A DNA stretch of 64,000 nt from Asterochloris sp. CNOR1 (taxonomy: Eukaryota > Chlorophyta > Trebouxiophyceae > Trebouxiales > Trebouxiaceae), in NCBI GenBank assembly GCA_963969365.1, contig OZ017755.1, positions 930,001-994,000 on the forward strand. The letters run 5' to 3'. The notes below the pieces were generated by a model that ran no database searches, was not told the DNA's origin, and saw nothing but the letters and a program-made list of their open reading frames with translations. Within the stretch, counting starts at the first letter, position 1, and each line of letters opens with the position of its first letter. Both the position numbers and the translations under genes were made by a program. Positions 48,545 to 60,658 of this stretch are shown here, piece after piece.

Positions 48545-50309
48545 TCATCTGGCTTTACGCGTCCTGGCAGCAACCCACGACGCAGGTTCAACATTGCTGG
48601 GGTCTCGTTTGTTGTGCTGGTAATAATGGCTCCAGTATGCAAACACCTGACTTGAAAGGCCAGAGTCACTGCTCCAGAGCAACAGGGGCTGCCAGTCAGC
48701 TGCATTGGGTCGTCGCCTGCACAAACAGGACGGTTCAGGTGCTGAAGGACACTTTGCAAGATGACGGTCTTGATATGCTTTAGCTTACGCTCGCTCTTGA
48801 GGATAGCCCAAGGGCCACTGCACATAGCGTACACCTTTTGTGGTGCAGTCCCAGCTGAAATGGGTGTGCCCAAAGCAGTGTGCCAATGGCTGCAGCCGCT
48901 GTATGTGAGGCAGAAGGAAGTCGCTGCCCGATGCCTTGGCCAAATTTGGCACAAACAGCATGCGTTTCTCAGGAAGCAGGCCCTGCAGGGCCAGTCATGC
49001 ATGTTGGATAGAAGCAAAGCGCTGGCAAGGGAACTGGTTTTCCAGCTGAAATCCGTGTGCACCTGGAAGGGTAGATAATGGCTGAAAGTGATGACTGGAG
49101 ACCTGTTTTGGTTGGCGCTGGACTGACACTGCAAACTGTGGGCCACTGTGTCTACTGACTCAGCGTTCATCTGGTCAAAATGCTGTGCTAGTGAGGTGTC
49201 TCGAGCATCAAAGTGCTCTGGCCATCTGCATGCATGGAAGTCTTTAAACACCTGCACCAGGTGCAAGCAAGGAGTTGTCAGACTGCTGTCAACAGCCCTG
49301 CCTACGGCAGTTGAGCAGTATGGGTGCTTCAGATGCATCCCCGAGGATGCACAGGCTCACCCGCTCTGCTGACAATGAGCCTGCGATGTCTGGCTCCTTG
49401 TCAAAGCTGCTGTGGTACCAGCTCTTCAGTGGCACAATCCACAATCCCTCCACTTGCTGCGCTGTGGTGTGCACGCCCAGATCGCAGCAGATCTGCTCCA
49501 GCAGCGCCAGCTTGCCTGCATTGAAGGTGCACAGCTGGATTGAGGAGAGACGCGTCACTGCATGGATGGGCTGCTGCACGCCTGGACTGCTGGCTTGCCT
49601 GACAGGCAGATGGCGCTCGGCTTGTGTAAGGGTCTGTTGCGACGAAAGTGTTGCAGACCAATGCAGACCGTCAAGCCCACTGCCATGTTAAAAATTTGCC
49701 AGGGAGGCTGGCCATGTACAGCTGTTGGCAAATGAGGCTGGGGCTTTCATCAGTACTCATACAGCAGCTATGCATGCTGCTTTTGGGCTCACGCCAGAGC
49801 ACGAGGCTCAGAGCAGCTGAGGCACCGCTGGCTCACATACTGCTAATGCTGTACCAAGCTGCTCACCAAGAGAGTTGCGCAGTTTCTCCTCCCCATTGCG
49901 GACCCAGAGGCAGTGGTTGCCAGGCGTGTAAAAGCAGTGCTTGTACTTTGCACCAAAGCAGCGCAGGGTGGAGGTGAAAGTTTCGACATTGTCAGAGAGG
50001 TCTCCTGCAAGTTCAGCACTGGCAGCTATGGACCCTGCTACACTGCTGCAGTCAGGCCCATGGGAGGGCAACTAAAGATGCCATGGCTGTGTAAGAATGC
50101 TCATCTCTCTTGCCTGCCAGGATGATAGCATCATCAGGCCGCTCTGGGAGAGCCTGGCACCTGCACAGACACGGTGTCGTGTTGAACTGTGAACATCTTC
50201 AAGTTGAGTGTTGTGAGATGTTGAGACATTTACAGTCATGCAAGAGGGCCCACCACTCCATGTTGGCAGGATAGTCCGTATGCACATCGCTCACGAGATA
50301 GACCTTCAT
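48545..50309 (-). CDS. Calcineurin-like metallophosphoesterase, plant uncharacterised type
   Basis: Exons: about 50309-50230, about 50157-50114, 50004-49867, 49515-49361, 49251-49063, 48982-48789 and 48716-48545 (about 300 residues). Metal-binding motifs run in order: VSDVHTDY (DxH), AGDLSDN (GDxxD-like), YTPGNHCLW (GNH), an isolated His in VITFSHYLP, and HCFGHTHFSWD (GHTH). The C-terminus (GVRYVQWPLGYPQER, LLLWSSDSGLSSQ, AYWSHYYQ) matches a plant and algal cytosolic family of unknown substrate. Exon 2 ends in a GC donor (CTGGCAG|gcaaga), which is needed to rebuild LAGD. I could not close the exon 1 to exon 2 junction in phase with standard sites, so a few residues there are unresolved. An in-frame ATG at 50411 could extend the N-terminus. 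Confidence 0.8.
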
Positions 50310-50411
50310 GGCAGCCTGAGTTATGGCACAACTTTTCCTGGCAGGCCTTCGTACAGTTATATGAATTGAGTATGGGCACTTGACAGAGCCAGGCCGGACA
50401 GACATGTGCAT

Positions 50412-51339
50412 GGCACGGCAGATGAATGGATTCAGAGCGACAAAGGTCAGCTTGTCAACAAACAGGCTACCAGGACTAAGCTCTTGGAGAAGCTGCTGCT
50501 GAGATGTTTATGACTCTGCATGAACAGCATGCAGAACAAGCTTGAGATGCAATGGAGCTGCAGATGCAGTGGTTTCAATGGCTTGTTCCAATGGCTTTGG
50601 TGAAAGCACTGCAATGGCTCTGCTGAAAGCACTGCATGGACAGGTGTGGTCAACATGAAGCATGGCACTGTCAATGTGTATTGTGTGCAGGCTGCTGCTC
50701 AAGCCCAGAGCCCTATGGGTGGCTCAGGCAGGCTGGTACTAATGCCTGGCCCCTGTCAGATGCAGGCATCTTGCGGCCTTCTCAGCAAAGGTGGCAGGCT
50801 GCTCTTGATGCAGGCGTTTTGATTGAAGCAGCACTAGCTGCCTGCCGCGTATCCTCAGCAAGCTCTGCTGTGGGGTACCCATTGGCCGCAAGTATTGCCC
50901 ACATGAGAGGCGCAAGAGGCTCCTGCAGGCAGAGCAGCTGCTGGTGGGGGTGGGCCGCCCATGCGGCATATGAGGCCATGCTGAATATTATGCCCAATTC
51001 TTGTAGATGTACTCAGGAGCCCTTATGCCTGATACACCTTGGCGCCCCTTCAGCTGGACCAGCTGGCAGTGACCCACAGACAGCTACAGCATCAGGCTCT
51101 TGCCACCAAGATGACACTAACACAGCAGTGACAATTCACTCAGTAGGTGGTTGCATCCTGTACAACAGGTGGCAACTCATTTTTTTATCTTTTGTCTTTG
51201 GCATCACGACAGACATCCGAGGTTACAAAAAGTGCAACAGGGGCACCAGGCGTGAGGGCTCTGGACGTCTGGCAGCAGGAGCTGAACAGAAGTAGTACAG
51301 CAGCGCAGAGCGGAGAGATTTACTACTCGGTGGCCCCTT
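50412..51339. other. Intergenic, no gene supported
   Basis: ORFs of 60-219 codons occur on both strands (for example around 50740-51000), but they overlap one another, lack recognisable features and have no consistent splice partners. 5' regions of the metallophosphoesterase (-) and of the 51865 gene (+) must lie in this interval and the next one. Confidence 0.4.
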
Positions 51340-51680
51340 CTTGAGGTGAGCCCTGACCTCAAACCCACGAAAAGGGCCCAAGTGATTTGGCTGGATCCAG
51401 CCCACGCAGCAGTCTTCCTAACAAGCTGGGGCCCCGAGGTGAGTTCAAGTTTGACAGCCGGCACTTTTTGCTCGACGTCGCCCCATGCTTTTGCCCAACT
51501 GGCTTGTGCATGACTGGCTCGGCGAGGGCCCATGCCGGGTCTGTGGGGTTGGTGGGCAGCACCGAGTGACTAAATTCCTCATGTGTGAAGTCCCCTCTCC
51601 CCCTGAAGGCTGCATGAGGAAGGCAGCTGGGTGCATGCGGGGTGCAGGTACATGCAGTGGCAGGTCTTGATTTCCTTTCC
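51340..51680 (+). mobile_element. Possible retroelement fragment
   Basis: The plus strand encodes WLVHDWLGEGPCRVCG followed by a V-T-K-F-L-M-C string. This is reminiscent of the Cys-containing tail after reverse transcriptase in non-LTR elements, which is a weak impression only. The base texture (fewer ctgcag words; runs such as acgaaaagggcccaagtgat) differs from its surroundings. No terminal repeats, poly-A or target-site duplication were identified. Confidence 0.2.
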
Positions 51681-51864
51681 CAGGTGGCCCAATGAACTCA
51701 AGGAAGGCGTGGTAGGGTCAGCAGCTTCATGCCAATAGCCCTGCATGGTTGCCACATGCACCGCTCTGGTGCAACGCTGCGCCCCACGTTGGTGCCCTCA
51801 GCCATCCTGTCCCCCCTGCTGCAGGCGTGTGCTGGGTCTGCCATCCTCTCTACACTTAGCAGAC

Positions 51865-54800
51865 ATGGCGCCACGCCAGAACCTGGCAGACGGCGGCCGC
51901 AGCTGCTACCCGCCATGGCAGCAGCCTCAGCAGCATGGTCACCAGGAGCCCCCACAGGCTGCGCCACCCGACAGGGGGGACACGCCCTCCAGAGGGACTC
52001 CAGTGCAGCCTGGGTCCATGCTGCGCCTCACACAGCAGCGGCGAGCGCGGGCGGCAGCCAACAGGCCCACCTCTCGGGACCTGCTGGCAGACGCACGGGC
52101 AGCTGCCACAGAGCAGCCTGCATGCACACTGGCTGCGTTGGGCACTGCCACGACGGTGCGCCCTGCGCCCGGTAGTGATCGGCCCACATGCTGCCTGCTT
52201 GCTATGCTGGTAAAACCATCATGCACATTGCTGTGCTCGAACATGTACTCTGAGGGTTTGTGGTGCCCACAACTCAGCTCAGTCCTGGCTGGAAACCGCC
52301 TGTAGAGACGCAGGTGCAGCTTGCGAGTCCCAGACGTCTTTCCCTCCTGTGCAGGGCCCCTGGGGACTGCGGCAGATGGCAGGAGCCCGCCAGAGGCCTG
52401 AGACGGCCTCGGACGCTGGCTTCACCACAGAGCAGCTGCTGCAAAGCGAGGTGCTCAGCAGGGGGGGCCTGCCCTTTGGCAGCCCCCAGGACAAGCTGAG
52501 CCCCATCGAGGTCAGCAGCATGCTGCCTGCAGCATGCGCAGAAAGCAGTGCCAGGCATCACTTCAAGAAATGGGCCAACCACAGCAGGCTGCTGGACGCA
52601 CTGCTGAGTGTTGGGTTCCCTGATATGGCCAGCAGCAGAGCTGTGCTGGAAGCCATGTGGAGCATGGGCATACTGCCCTTCCTGTGTGGAGTGTTTGATA
52701 GTGTATCAAGCGCTGATGTGCTGTCTGCAATGTGGTGCCTGGTGCTGCTGCAGGAGGCCAGCACGGAGGTGGACTCAGCCCCTGAGATCATGGACACCCA
52801 CATGACTGGCCTCCTGGACACCCACCTGTCTGAGGACATGCCCCCTGCTGGGCTGGCCAGCACCCAGGACGACATCTTTGCCTCCGCAGACAGTGCTCTG
52901 CTGCCTGGCTCTGCCACCAGCGGGGCCCTTGTGCACCAGCTGGGCAGTGCCATCCTCCAGGTGGGTCAACGCAGCCTGCAGCCCACGTCTGGGCGCTCAC
53001 GCCCTGGTGTGGCCCAGCTGCGCTGCCAAGGCCTGCTTATAGCCCTCATTGTGTGCATCAGTCTGGCAGAGCCATCCTGTGGATGGGGCAAGTGGGCTGG
53101 CAGCCTGCACTTCGGAGCACTGGTCGCAGATTGCGCCCGCATACCAACCTCCCATGAGTGTTGCGAGGCATGTCAATGACTGGCGGAAGGCCCACAACCC
53201 GGCTGGGGCTGCCACCTGCTCTTCACAGGTCACACTGCACCCTCTCCCCACAGCCTGCCCACCTGCCCCTGCCCTGCAGGCCCAGTCCCAGATAGCCCAG
53301 CAGCACATGGAGATGGCGGAGGGCGAGCAAACAGGGTTCTCCGATGCCGAGGGCAGGGCCCCCTCTTGCTGGTCTGGCTCCGGCCAGTCGGAGCAGTCAG
53401 TGGCTTCCAGGGCCTCCCAGGAGGGACAGGAGCTGCAGAACAAGCCGGGGCTGGACTCTGGGGAGCGGGACCCCGCTGCGCTGGCAGCTTCTGGGCTGGG
53501 GGCACAGTGGGAGGAGGATGAGGTGGGCATCAGCAAAAACGGCTTCACCTGGCTGCCAAAGTGGGCATAGCATGACCTGGCTGTGCTGGCGGTGGCCGCC
53601 ACCAGCACAGATGCGACAGGGCCACTCAAAGGGCTCCACCGCCTGATGTTTATAGCCCTTCAGCAGTAGTGGCCGGCAAGTGAGGAGCCCTGTGCAATGC
53701 CTGCAGACCTGCATAGATGACGGCAGGCCCACTCGAGGGCTCCAACCTAGCAACCCCAGTGCCCTGCAGCACGGGTGCCCTCCAGCTGAGGAGCTTTCGT
53801 GGCCTGCCTGCAGACCTCGACCACCAGCACGGACAATGACAGGCCAGACAGCCTGGCAGCCTGGCATCAGGGGGCGGTCTCACATGCAGAGGTGGATGAC
53901 ATCGCTGCCGCCCCCGAGTCAGCCCGGGACCAGCAGAGGGAGGAGCGTGTGCGCCGCCTGAGCCTGCAGGCAGCCCCCAGCAGCATCCTGGAGAGTGGCA
54001 GCAGCCCGGACAACGCCCCCGCCGACCGTGACGCACGACGGGGGCAGGCGGAGCCGCCTGCAGGGGCTGGGGCTGGCCTGGCGGGCACCCTGAGGGAGCA
54101 GCAGAGGCTCAGGCTGGAGCAGCAGCACAAGGCCGGGGCTGTCGACGGGGACGCTGTAACGCTGCGCTCCTTCCGCAGCTCTGCGTCGTCACAGGTGGGC
54201 TCGCACACCTTCCCACTTCATGACACCCTACAGGCACCATACAAGGTCACAGGTGCAGAGCTCCTGTGACAGGTCACATGGCTCTCACAAAACTTGGCTG
54301 GGGCCGGCTTCCTGAGCAGGTGGCGGCTGCAGGGCCCAGCTGCGAATGCAAGCTGGGCAGCGTGCACTGCGGGCCAAACAGCACAGGGTGCACACTGCAT
54401 GGCACGGGCATGTTTCTGGGCGGGTTGTGCTTGACAGTGAAGGAGTATTGTCTCTGCTGGGAGCCAGAAGCCCCAGGGCGGGCCACGGCTCTGCTGTCTG
54501 CAGTTCTGCAGAACCCTGGTGCAACGTGTGACTTGCTTCCCTTGCCCTGCACTGCACTCAGCTACATCTTGTCCAATGCCCAGCGGGTGTTAGCTGCCTG
54601 TGCAGGCCTGAGCTGGCCCCATTGCCCCTGCAGGGATCCCAGAGCAGCGACCGCCCCCAGGCGACTCAGCTCCACAGCGGCAGCTCGGGTCGCACGCTTC
54701 AGGTGACTGCGGCAGCCGTGCCGGCGTCCAGCTCATCTGCACACGGCGTCACCAACCCCTCCGCTGGCCAGTCCTCCTCAAGCAGCTCTGGGCGCCAGTT

Positions 54801-57800
54801 CCGGCCAGAGGTGGGTGTGGGAAAGCCATCGTGCACTCTTCCCACTGGCACGTGGACTTGCAAGCTTGCTCAATTGGTGGGACGGGCCGTGCTCCTTTGC
54901 AGAGAGCCTCAGCTGCAGTCACAAAAGCTTTTCTGCTCCGACGCTGCGACGCTCTGGAGCATCTGCATCACAGCCTGCCCAGGCACTGTGCTTGCCCTCC
55001 CCATCACCGCATCCCAAGCCCACCCTGTGCTACCTCCACTTTGTCAGCAGCACTTTTGGTAAGGTATTGCAGCATGTCCGTGTTTTACACTGCTATGCAG
55101 ACGGCCTCCTCAACCTGCAGCAGCGCCAAGCCAAGTTGCACAGGCCGTGACCAATGCTGTACCCATACTCTGCGCCAACCTCTCATTCGCAACTTCTTAC
55201 CATTTTGCAGGCGGCCTACTTCACCTCCAGCAGCTCGGGCGTCAGCCGCAACGCTGCACGGCAGGCCCTCAGCTCGCGCACGACCCACAACTCCAGTGGG
55301 TCCACTGCTGTAATGGCGGGCGTGGAGGGGGTGGTTGTCACCCCCGTGCTGCCCAACGCCTACCTGGGGGGCTCAGGGCAGCCGCCTACCACCAGCTCGG
55401 GCTCGTCCCAGGTGGGCATCCTGCTTAGCCTCGGCAAGTCACAGATTGGTGTCAAATACGGCCTGAAGCGTGTGGGGTGCCCCAGCGCTGCCCAAAGGCA
55501 CATGGCCAGCTGGCTGTTACCTGCCCTGGTCCCAGGAGACTCCGCACAACCAGTGTCCCACACCAGTCTTATGAGGGGGGCATGCTGCTCAGCCTTGCAG
55601 AGATGAAATGTATGTGTCAGCAGGGCTCATGTAAGGTAAGTTTGGAAATGGGCGCCCTGCTGACCAAAGCTGCAGGGGCAGCTGCCTGCCTGCAGCTCTG
55701 GCTCATCGCAGGCGGGCTAACCTGTGCAGGCATTCTGTGCAGGCAGAGTGCATTCTCAGGGTGCACTCGCACAAGCATGCTCATGCACAGCAGAGCAGTG
55801 CAGTTGCAGGGAAACGAGACCGCCCTGCGGAGTCCTGACTGGAAGGTGCACGGAGGTGCAGCGCGGTCACATTCTGCGCTGCCTGGCACCAGGAGAGCAT
55901 GGCACCCACAAGGTGTCGATTCTGTGGCCACACAGTCCCCTGATGCTGTCTGCCTGGTGCAGGTTCCAGGTGCTCAGCTGGCAGTGCCGGAGGGCCCCAC
56001 CATCACGCCGCGGGCTGGCCCCCCAGCCAGCCAGTCCCCGCTGCTGTTTGGGCCGCGCACCCCCGGAGCAGGCAGCATCTCCCCACTCAGGTGGGCCATG
56101 ACATGACGTGCAGCGCAGTGCCACCTTGCATCCCACCAGCTAGGCAGCTTACGTGAGACCCTGTTGTGCTTGAGCTTCTCCCCTGCATCTGGCGTGAAGT
56201 CTATACTCTCAGGCTGAACGTTGTTTTCTGGCAGGCACATCTGCATGTGGGCTCCTGGGCTGCGTAGCCAGCGCCAGCCACTGGTGCTCACCAGCCATCT
56301 GGGTCTGCCAGCACAGGGGTTCCCAGTGAGGTAGCTGCTACAATAGTGGCACCTGCCTCTGGCACCATAACTCGCTCACTCACTCTGTTGGTTGCCTGTC
56401 TGCAGGAGCAGCCGCCTAACAGGCAACCCGGCAGTGGTGGTTCCCCTTTCTCGGCTCGACTGCGAGGGGTTGCGCCATGTCGTGGATTCAGAGCCAGTGG
56501 CCCAAAATGACCGCATCTCGGAGTGGGCAGAGTCCAACCCGCTGAGTAACACACTGGCCATCGAGCCTGACCTGATGGCGTCAGCTGGCTCAGGTGTGGC
56601 ACAGTCTTGTTGGTTATCCATCTATGTTTTGAAGGGTGGCTGTACAGCATTTATCTTGCTGATGGCTGCAGCAGGACAGCTGAGCTCAAGAGTATATCTG
56701 GCTGCCCCTTGTGCTGATTGCTGCAGCAGGGCCCGAGTCAAGGCAATATCACCTTGTTTGGCTGGGAGCAGGAGGTGGGCGGCATGGGCACTCACTGCCC
56801 GCTGTCTCCCTGCTGCAGCTCTGGACCAGAGGCCCAGCCTGGCTCGGGCTCGCAGCCCAGGTACGCCTGAAGCGCCGACTCAGTCCAATGACAGGGTGCG
56901 CCCCCTGTCACCTCTGCTCGTGCGGGACGCCAACTGGCTTGCCAGTCCTGAGGGCTCCAGCGGGGGAGGCCCTCTGGTGGCTGCCAGGGAGGGGCCCACC
57001 ATCTTGATCAGGTGAGACAGGCCTCTCGCATGGCTGCTGGTCATGTGCACTCCCGTTCTGCTGTGAGGTGGGCTTGAAGGCTGTCACAAGAGCTTTTAAG
57101 CAGGGCACCTCTGTCAGAAGTTGTCCATCATCACCCACTGCCGTTCCTGACTGCTTTTTTCTTATGAGAGGCACACCAGCTGCTGCAGGCAAAGCAGGCC
57201 AGGCAGCTGCAACACAGCTGCCCAGCAGCCTACATGCCTGTCATGCTGGCCACACCTTTAGGTGTGCAGCCCCTCCAGCCTCTGCACAGCTCGCCACTGA
57301 CACCCTGCTGATACCCCTGCAGGCCGGGTGACAGCTGACACAGCTGCCCTGTGACCCATCGGGGCTGAGGCGGCTGCGGCTGCTGCTGCAGAGCAGTTGG
57401 CACCCAGCTGCGCCAGCAGCATCAGTGGAGGGGACCTCCGGCGCCTCTGTCAGAGACCTCCACTGCCTCAGCTGCCAGCACATCGTCCCTGCAGGTGGGA
57501 TGCACTACAAGTGACCCTCCTGTGCCCTCCTGTGGCCAGCAGACGCCTGCCCTGTGCCTGTACAGGTGCCTGCCTGCCTGCCGCCATGCGCCGACACCTG
57601 TGCAGTCCTTTCTGACGATGGCTTGTGCACTATCCCTGCAGGGTGAGCTCCTCGTCGAGCTATGAGGGCACCACCCAGCAGCAGCCTGAAGCACATGCGC
57701 GCCGCGTGCACCCACACCAAGTCCACCACCACCACCGCCTGCCCCAGTGCGGCTCCCGTGCCCTGCTGTGAGGCCAGCTCGACCAGTCCCTCTCTGCAGG

Positions 57801-59120
57801 CTCAAGCCAGCCATGTCTGGCTGCTGCTGTCAGTTCCATGACACCGCAGTCCCTGCAAGCACCTGTGCAGCTGCTACAGCGTCCATGCACTGCACCGTTT
57901 GGCTGGTGCGCATGGCCCCTAGCCGCTGTCCAGCCACAGGTGCCCCTGTGCTGCAGGTGTACCAAGGCCTTCTATGAGCGCCGGCGGGCTGCCCAAGTAC
58001 ATGCAGGACCAGCCGCGCAAAGACCCGCTGGCAGCAGCGGGAGGCGACGCAGGTGCAGGACAAGACGGCGCCCAGCAGCAGCAGTGGGAAGCCCCCCAGT
58101 GGCAGGCGCAATGCCATGGTGAGCATAGCCCCGAGCAGGCTGTGTTCATCATTGCTTGGAGAGTTACCCGCGACACCTTTGTGCCTGATGCCCAATGGGC
58201 AGACTGCTGCCACCGGCACTGTCGAGCACCTTGGCTGAGGGGTTGAGCACAAATGCAAAGCAGTGACGAAAGGCATTTGCATCGCGTCTGAGGCCTTCTC
58301 GGCAGCGCATGCTTTCATTGTTGAGGTGCACTGCGGCTGCTGCCACTCTCGAGACTGCAATGTGCTGCTGCACTCCTGTCGACACAGGCCCCGTCTGCAG
58401 GAGCAACACTAGACGCCCATGCGCTAGTGGTGCAATGCTGCCATGTGCTGGCACCGCACTGCTGCAGTGCTGCTGCCCAGAGGGTCTGTGATAAGAGAGC
58501 GACCACACCTCCATGCAGGATCGTCAGTGGACGCCGATGGACAAGATGGCTCTGCCCATTGGAGCACTCGTCCCAAGCACGGCCACGCGCGCGAGCAACG
58601 GCTCGGACACCAGCCTCTACTCCAACACGCCACCATACGAGGTGGTGCCTGGGCGGGCCACGCGGCGTCACAGCAATGTCTTTGACTGGAGCCACTGCTG
58701 GCAGAGTCTCAGGTGAGGGGCCACGACTCATACAGAAGGAATGCAGGCTCATGGCCAACTGCCAGCACGCTAGCAAAGGTCACACTGGGCTTACGGAGCA
58801 TCATGGGCTTGCTGCTGGTCACCCCTGCTGCTCACAGGGGGTGCTATAAACTTGCTGGTGCTGCACACCTGCTGGCGATGCATGTTGGCAAAGGTCGTGG
58901 CTGCTGCTGCAGGTGGCGAAAGGATCCAGCAGCTGCCCGGCGGATGGCTGCACGGCGGCCCCCCCTCAAGTTCAAGCCGGCAGCCAACCCAGCGCTGCGC
59001 CTGTTTGACAGCTGCACAGACCTGTGCCTGGGCCCCCCACAAGGCCCTCAGCACCGGTCACCAGCCTGCCAAGCGCCTCACCACTCAGGAAATCGCGCCC
59101 CCTGCCAGGCCGTGCGGTGA
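51865..59120 (+). CDS. Large Ser/Gln/Ala-rich protein of unknown function
   Basis: Phase-consistent exons: 51865-52155, 52355-52510, 52754-52960, 53280-53522, 53814-54194, 54634-54810, 55211-55411, 55963-56090, 56406-56593, 56819-57011, then a 57642 exon with unclear end, one or more exons about 57800-58120 whose frame I could not settle, 58519-58712 and 58913-59120 (stop TGA). About 950-1000 residues. The start is the ATG opening MAPRQNLADGG, which has an open frame and a good downstream donor. Most exons begin after ctgcag and end at gtgggN. Segments are Ser-rich (SSSSGRQFRPE), polar and Pro-rich, with one helical Arg/Glu/Gln stretch (DQQREERVRRLSLQ) and a His cluster near 57715. No folded domain is recognised, and it looks largely disordered. 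Function unknown. Confidence 0.6.
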
Positions 59121-60294
59121 AAGCCACACACGCCTGCTGTCGGCAGAGCGAGCCAATCGCCCAGAAAACCCCGCAAATTTGTGATAGCACCATTCGTCAC
59201 CCAGCACCATGGGGATGGCCTCTCACGCAATCAACACATATCTGGACTGGGACAGAGGCCAGCCTCTGCGCTCCCACGTTGCCCAGCATGCTTGCGGGCA
59301 GCGGTGGTGCCTTGCATCACCTTGCCAGACGGGAAGTCAGCACTGTTTACAGACCCTCCTGGAGCCAGGCCACAAGAAGCAGACAGGGCCCAGCTGTCTT
59401 GTTGCCTGCGTCCACCCACCTACACCCTGCAACCCACCTTGAGCACCCTGACGGCAGACTTTTGTCTAGATAGCAGGTGCTTCATGCCCTGCCAGGGTGA
59501 CCCCCTCCTGCCTGCCACTCGGCGGTCCCCCTGCCTTGCAAGGCGTGGCACTTGCCCTTCTCTCCCTTGAACACAGCACTGCCTCACACTTTGCACAGTT
59601 TCGCTCACTAGCAGTGACCCTTGCTGCTGAGGCCCTTTTCTTACCCCCTCAACCTTTGTGCTTTTAGTGTCTTGGTGGACACACGCTTTGTTTTCTCTGA
59701 TACGTGTTTTCATATTCCCGCTTTGGGCAGGCTGATGGGATGAATTTGCAAAATATATTCATGCTGGTCATGCCAGGCAATGGAGGGGTGTAGGTTCCAA
59801 TGTGCAAGATGCTGAGCACAGTCTTCACGATTTGACAGTGCCTCAAGCGGCCATAGCAGGGCAGCGCCCAGTCTCGCTCATTCTGCTGACTTTGCAAGGC
59901 AGCGGCCTTCAAAGGCCAGAATGCCTGCATCTGGCTCCATGTTGGGGCGGCAGCAAGCACCAGAGGCCAGAAAGCCATGGCAAGCTCAGAGCAGCAACAT
60001 GTACAGGTCTCACAGGCCAAACACGCCCCACTTTGACTTGTTGTGTGGCTTCTGTTGCACCTGCTCCTGCAGCAGAGGGTCCAGTCACAGGGTCTGGTTC
60101 AAGGACATCCAGTGTGTCACGGCAGCGGACTGCATGCCCTGGCCTGGCTCAAGCCTCAGGTGAACAATCAGTATGCCACATCAAAGCAAACGCCTTGTCC
60201 AGCTCAACGCCCAGGTCAGATTCCCTCCTCCCTCCACCCCCAGCAGTTAGCATGTTTGAGACTTGATTCACAAGCCAGCTATGCAAGCAAATCT
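59121..60294. other. 3' intergenic region left of the gap
   Basis: Contains the 3' flank of the 51865 gene. 59560-59760 is T/C-rich and lower in ctgcag words than the rest, as expected of a 3' UTR and spacer. No gene is supported. Confidence 0.4.
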
Positions 60295-60494
60295 NNNNNN
60301 NNNNNNNNNNNNNNNNNNNNNNNNNNNNNNNNNNNNNNNNNNNNNNNNNNNNNNNNNNNNNNNNNNNNNNNNNNNNNNNNNNNNNNNNNNNNNNNNNNNN
60401 NNNNNNNNNNNNNNNNNNNNNNNNNNNNNNNNNNNNNNNNNNNNNNNNNNNNNNNNNNNNNNNNNNNNNNNNNNNNNNNNNNNNNNNNNNNNNN
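60295..60494. other. Assembly gap (200 N)
   Basis: Exactly 200 unknown bases, a round number used for scaffold gaps of unknown or estimated size. The true length may differ. The 3' end of the minus-strand gene to the right may lie inside it. Confidence 0.99.
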
Positions 60495-60658
60495 GCTGCC
60501 TGTCAGGCATGGCTAGCAAGCACATAAGTCTGAGTTGCTTTCATCACGCTGGCACAACATGCCCCATGAAGGGGTGGCCCGCTGTGCGCTAGCGTTCAGG
60601 CACCAGGCCACAATCGGCAGCACTTTGCCTCAGCAGCAGCCATGCAGTGTTTAGCTCA

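Noticed and set aside
50740-51000. Overlapping ORFs on both strands (for example a minus-strand PTAELAEDTRQAAS stretch)
   Set aside because: There are no splice partners, no recognisable motif and no preference for either strand.
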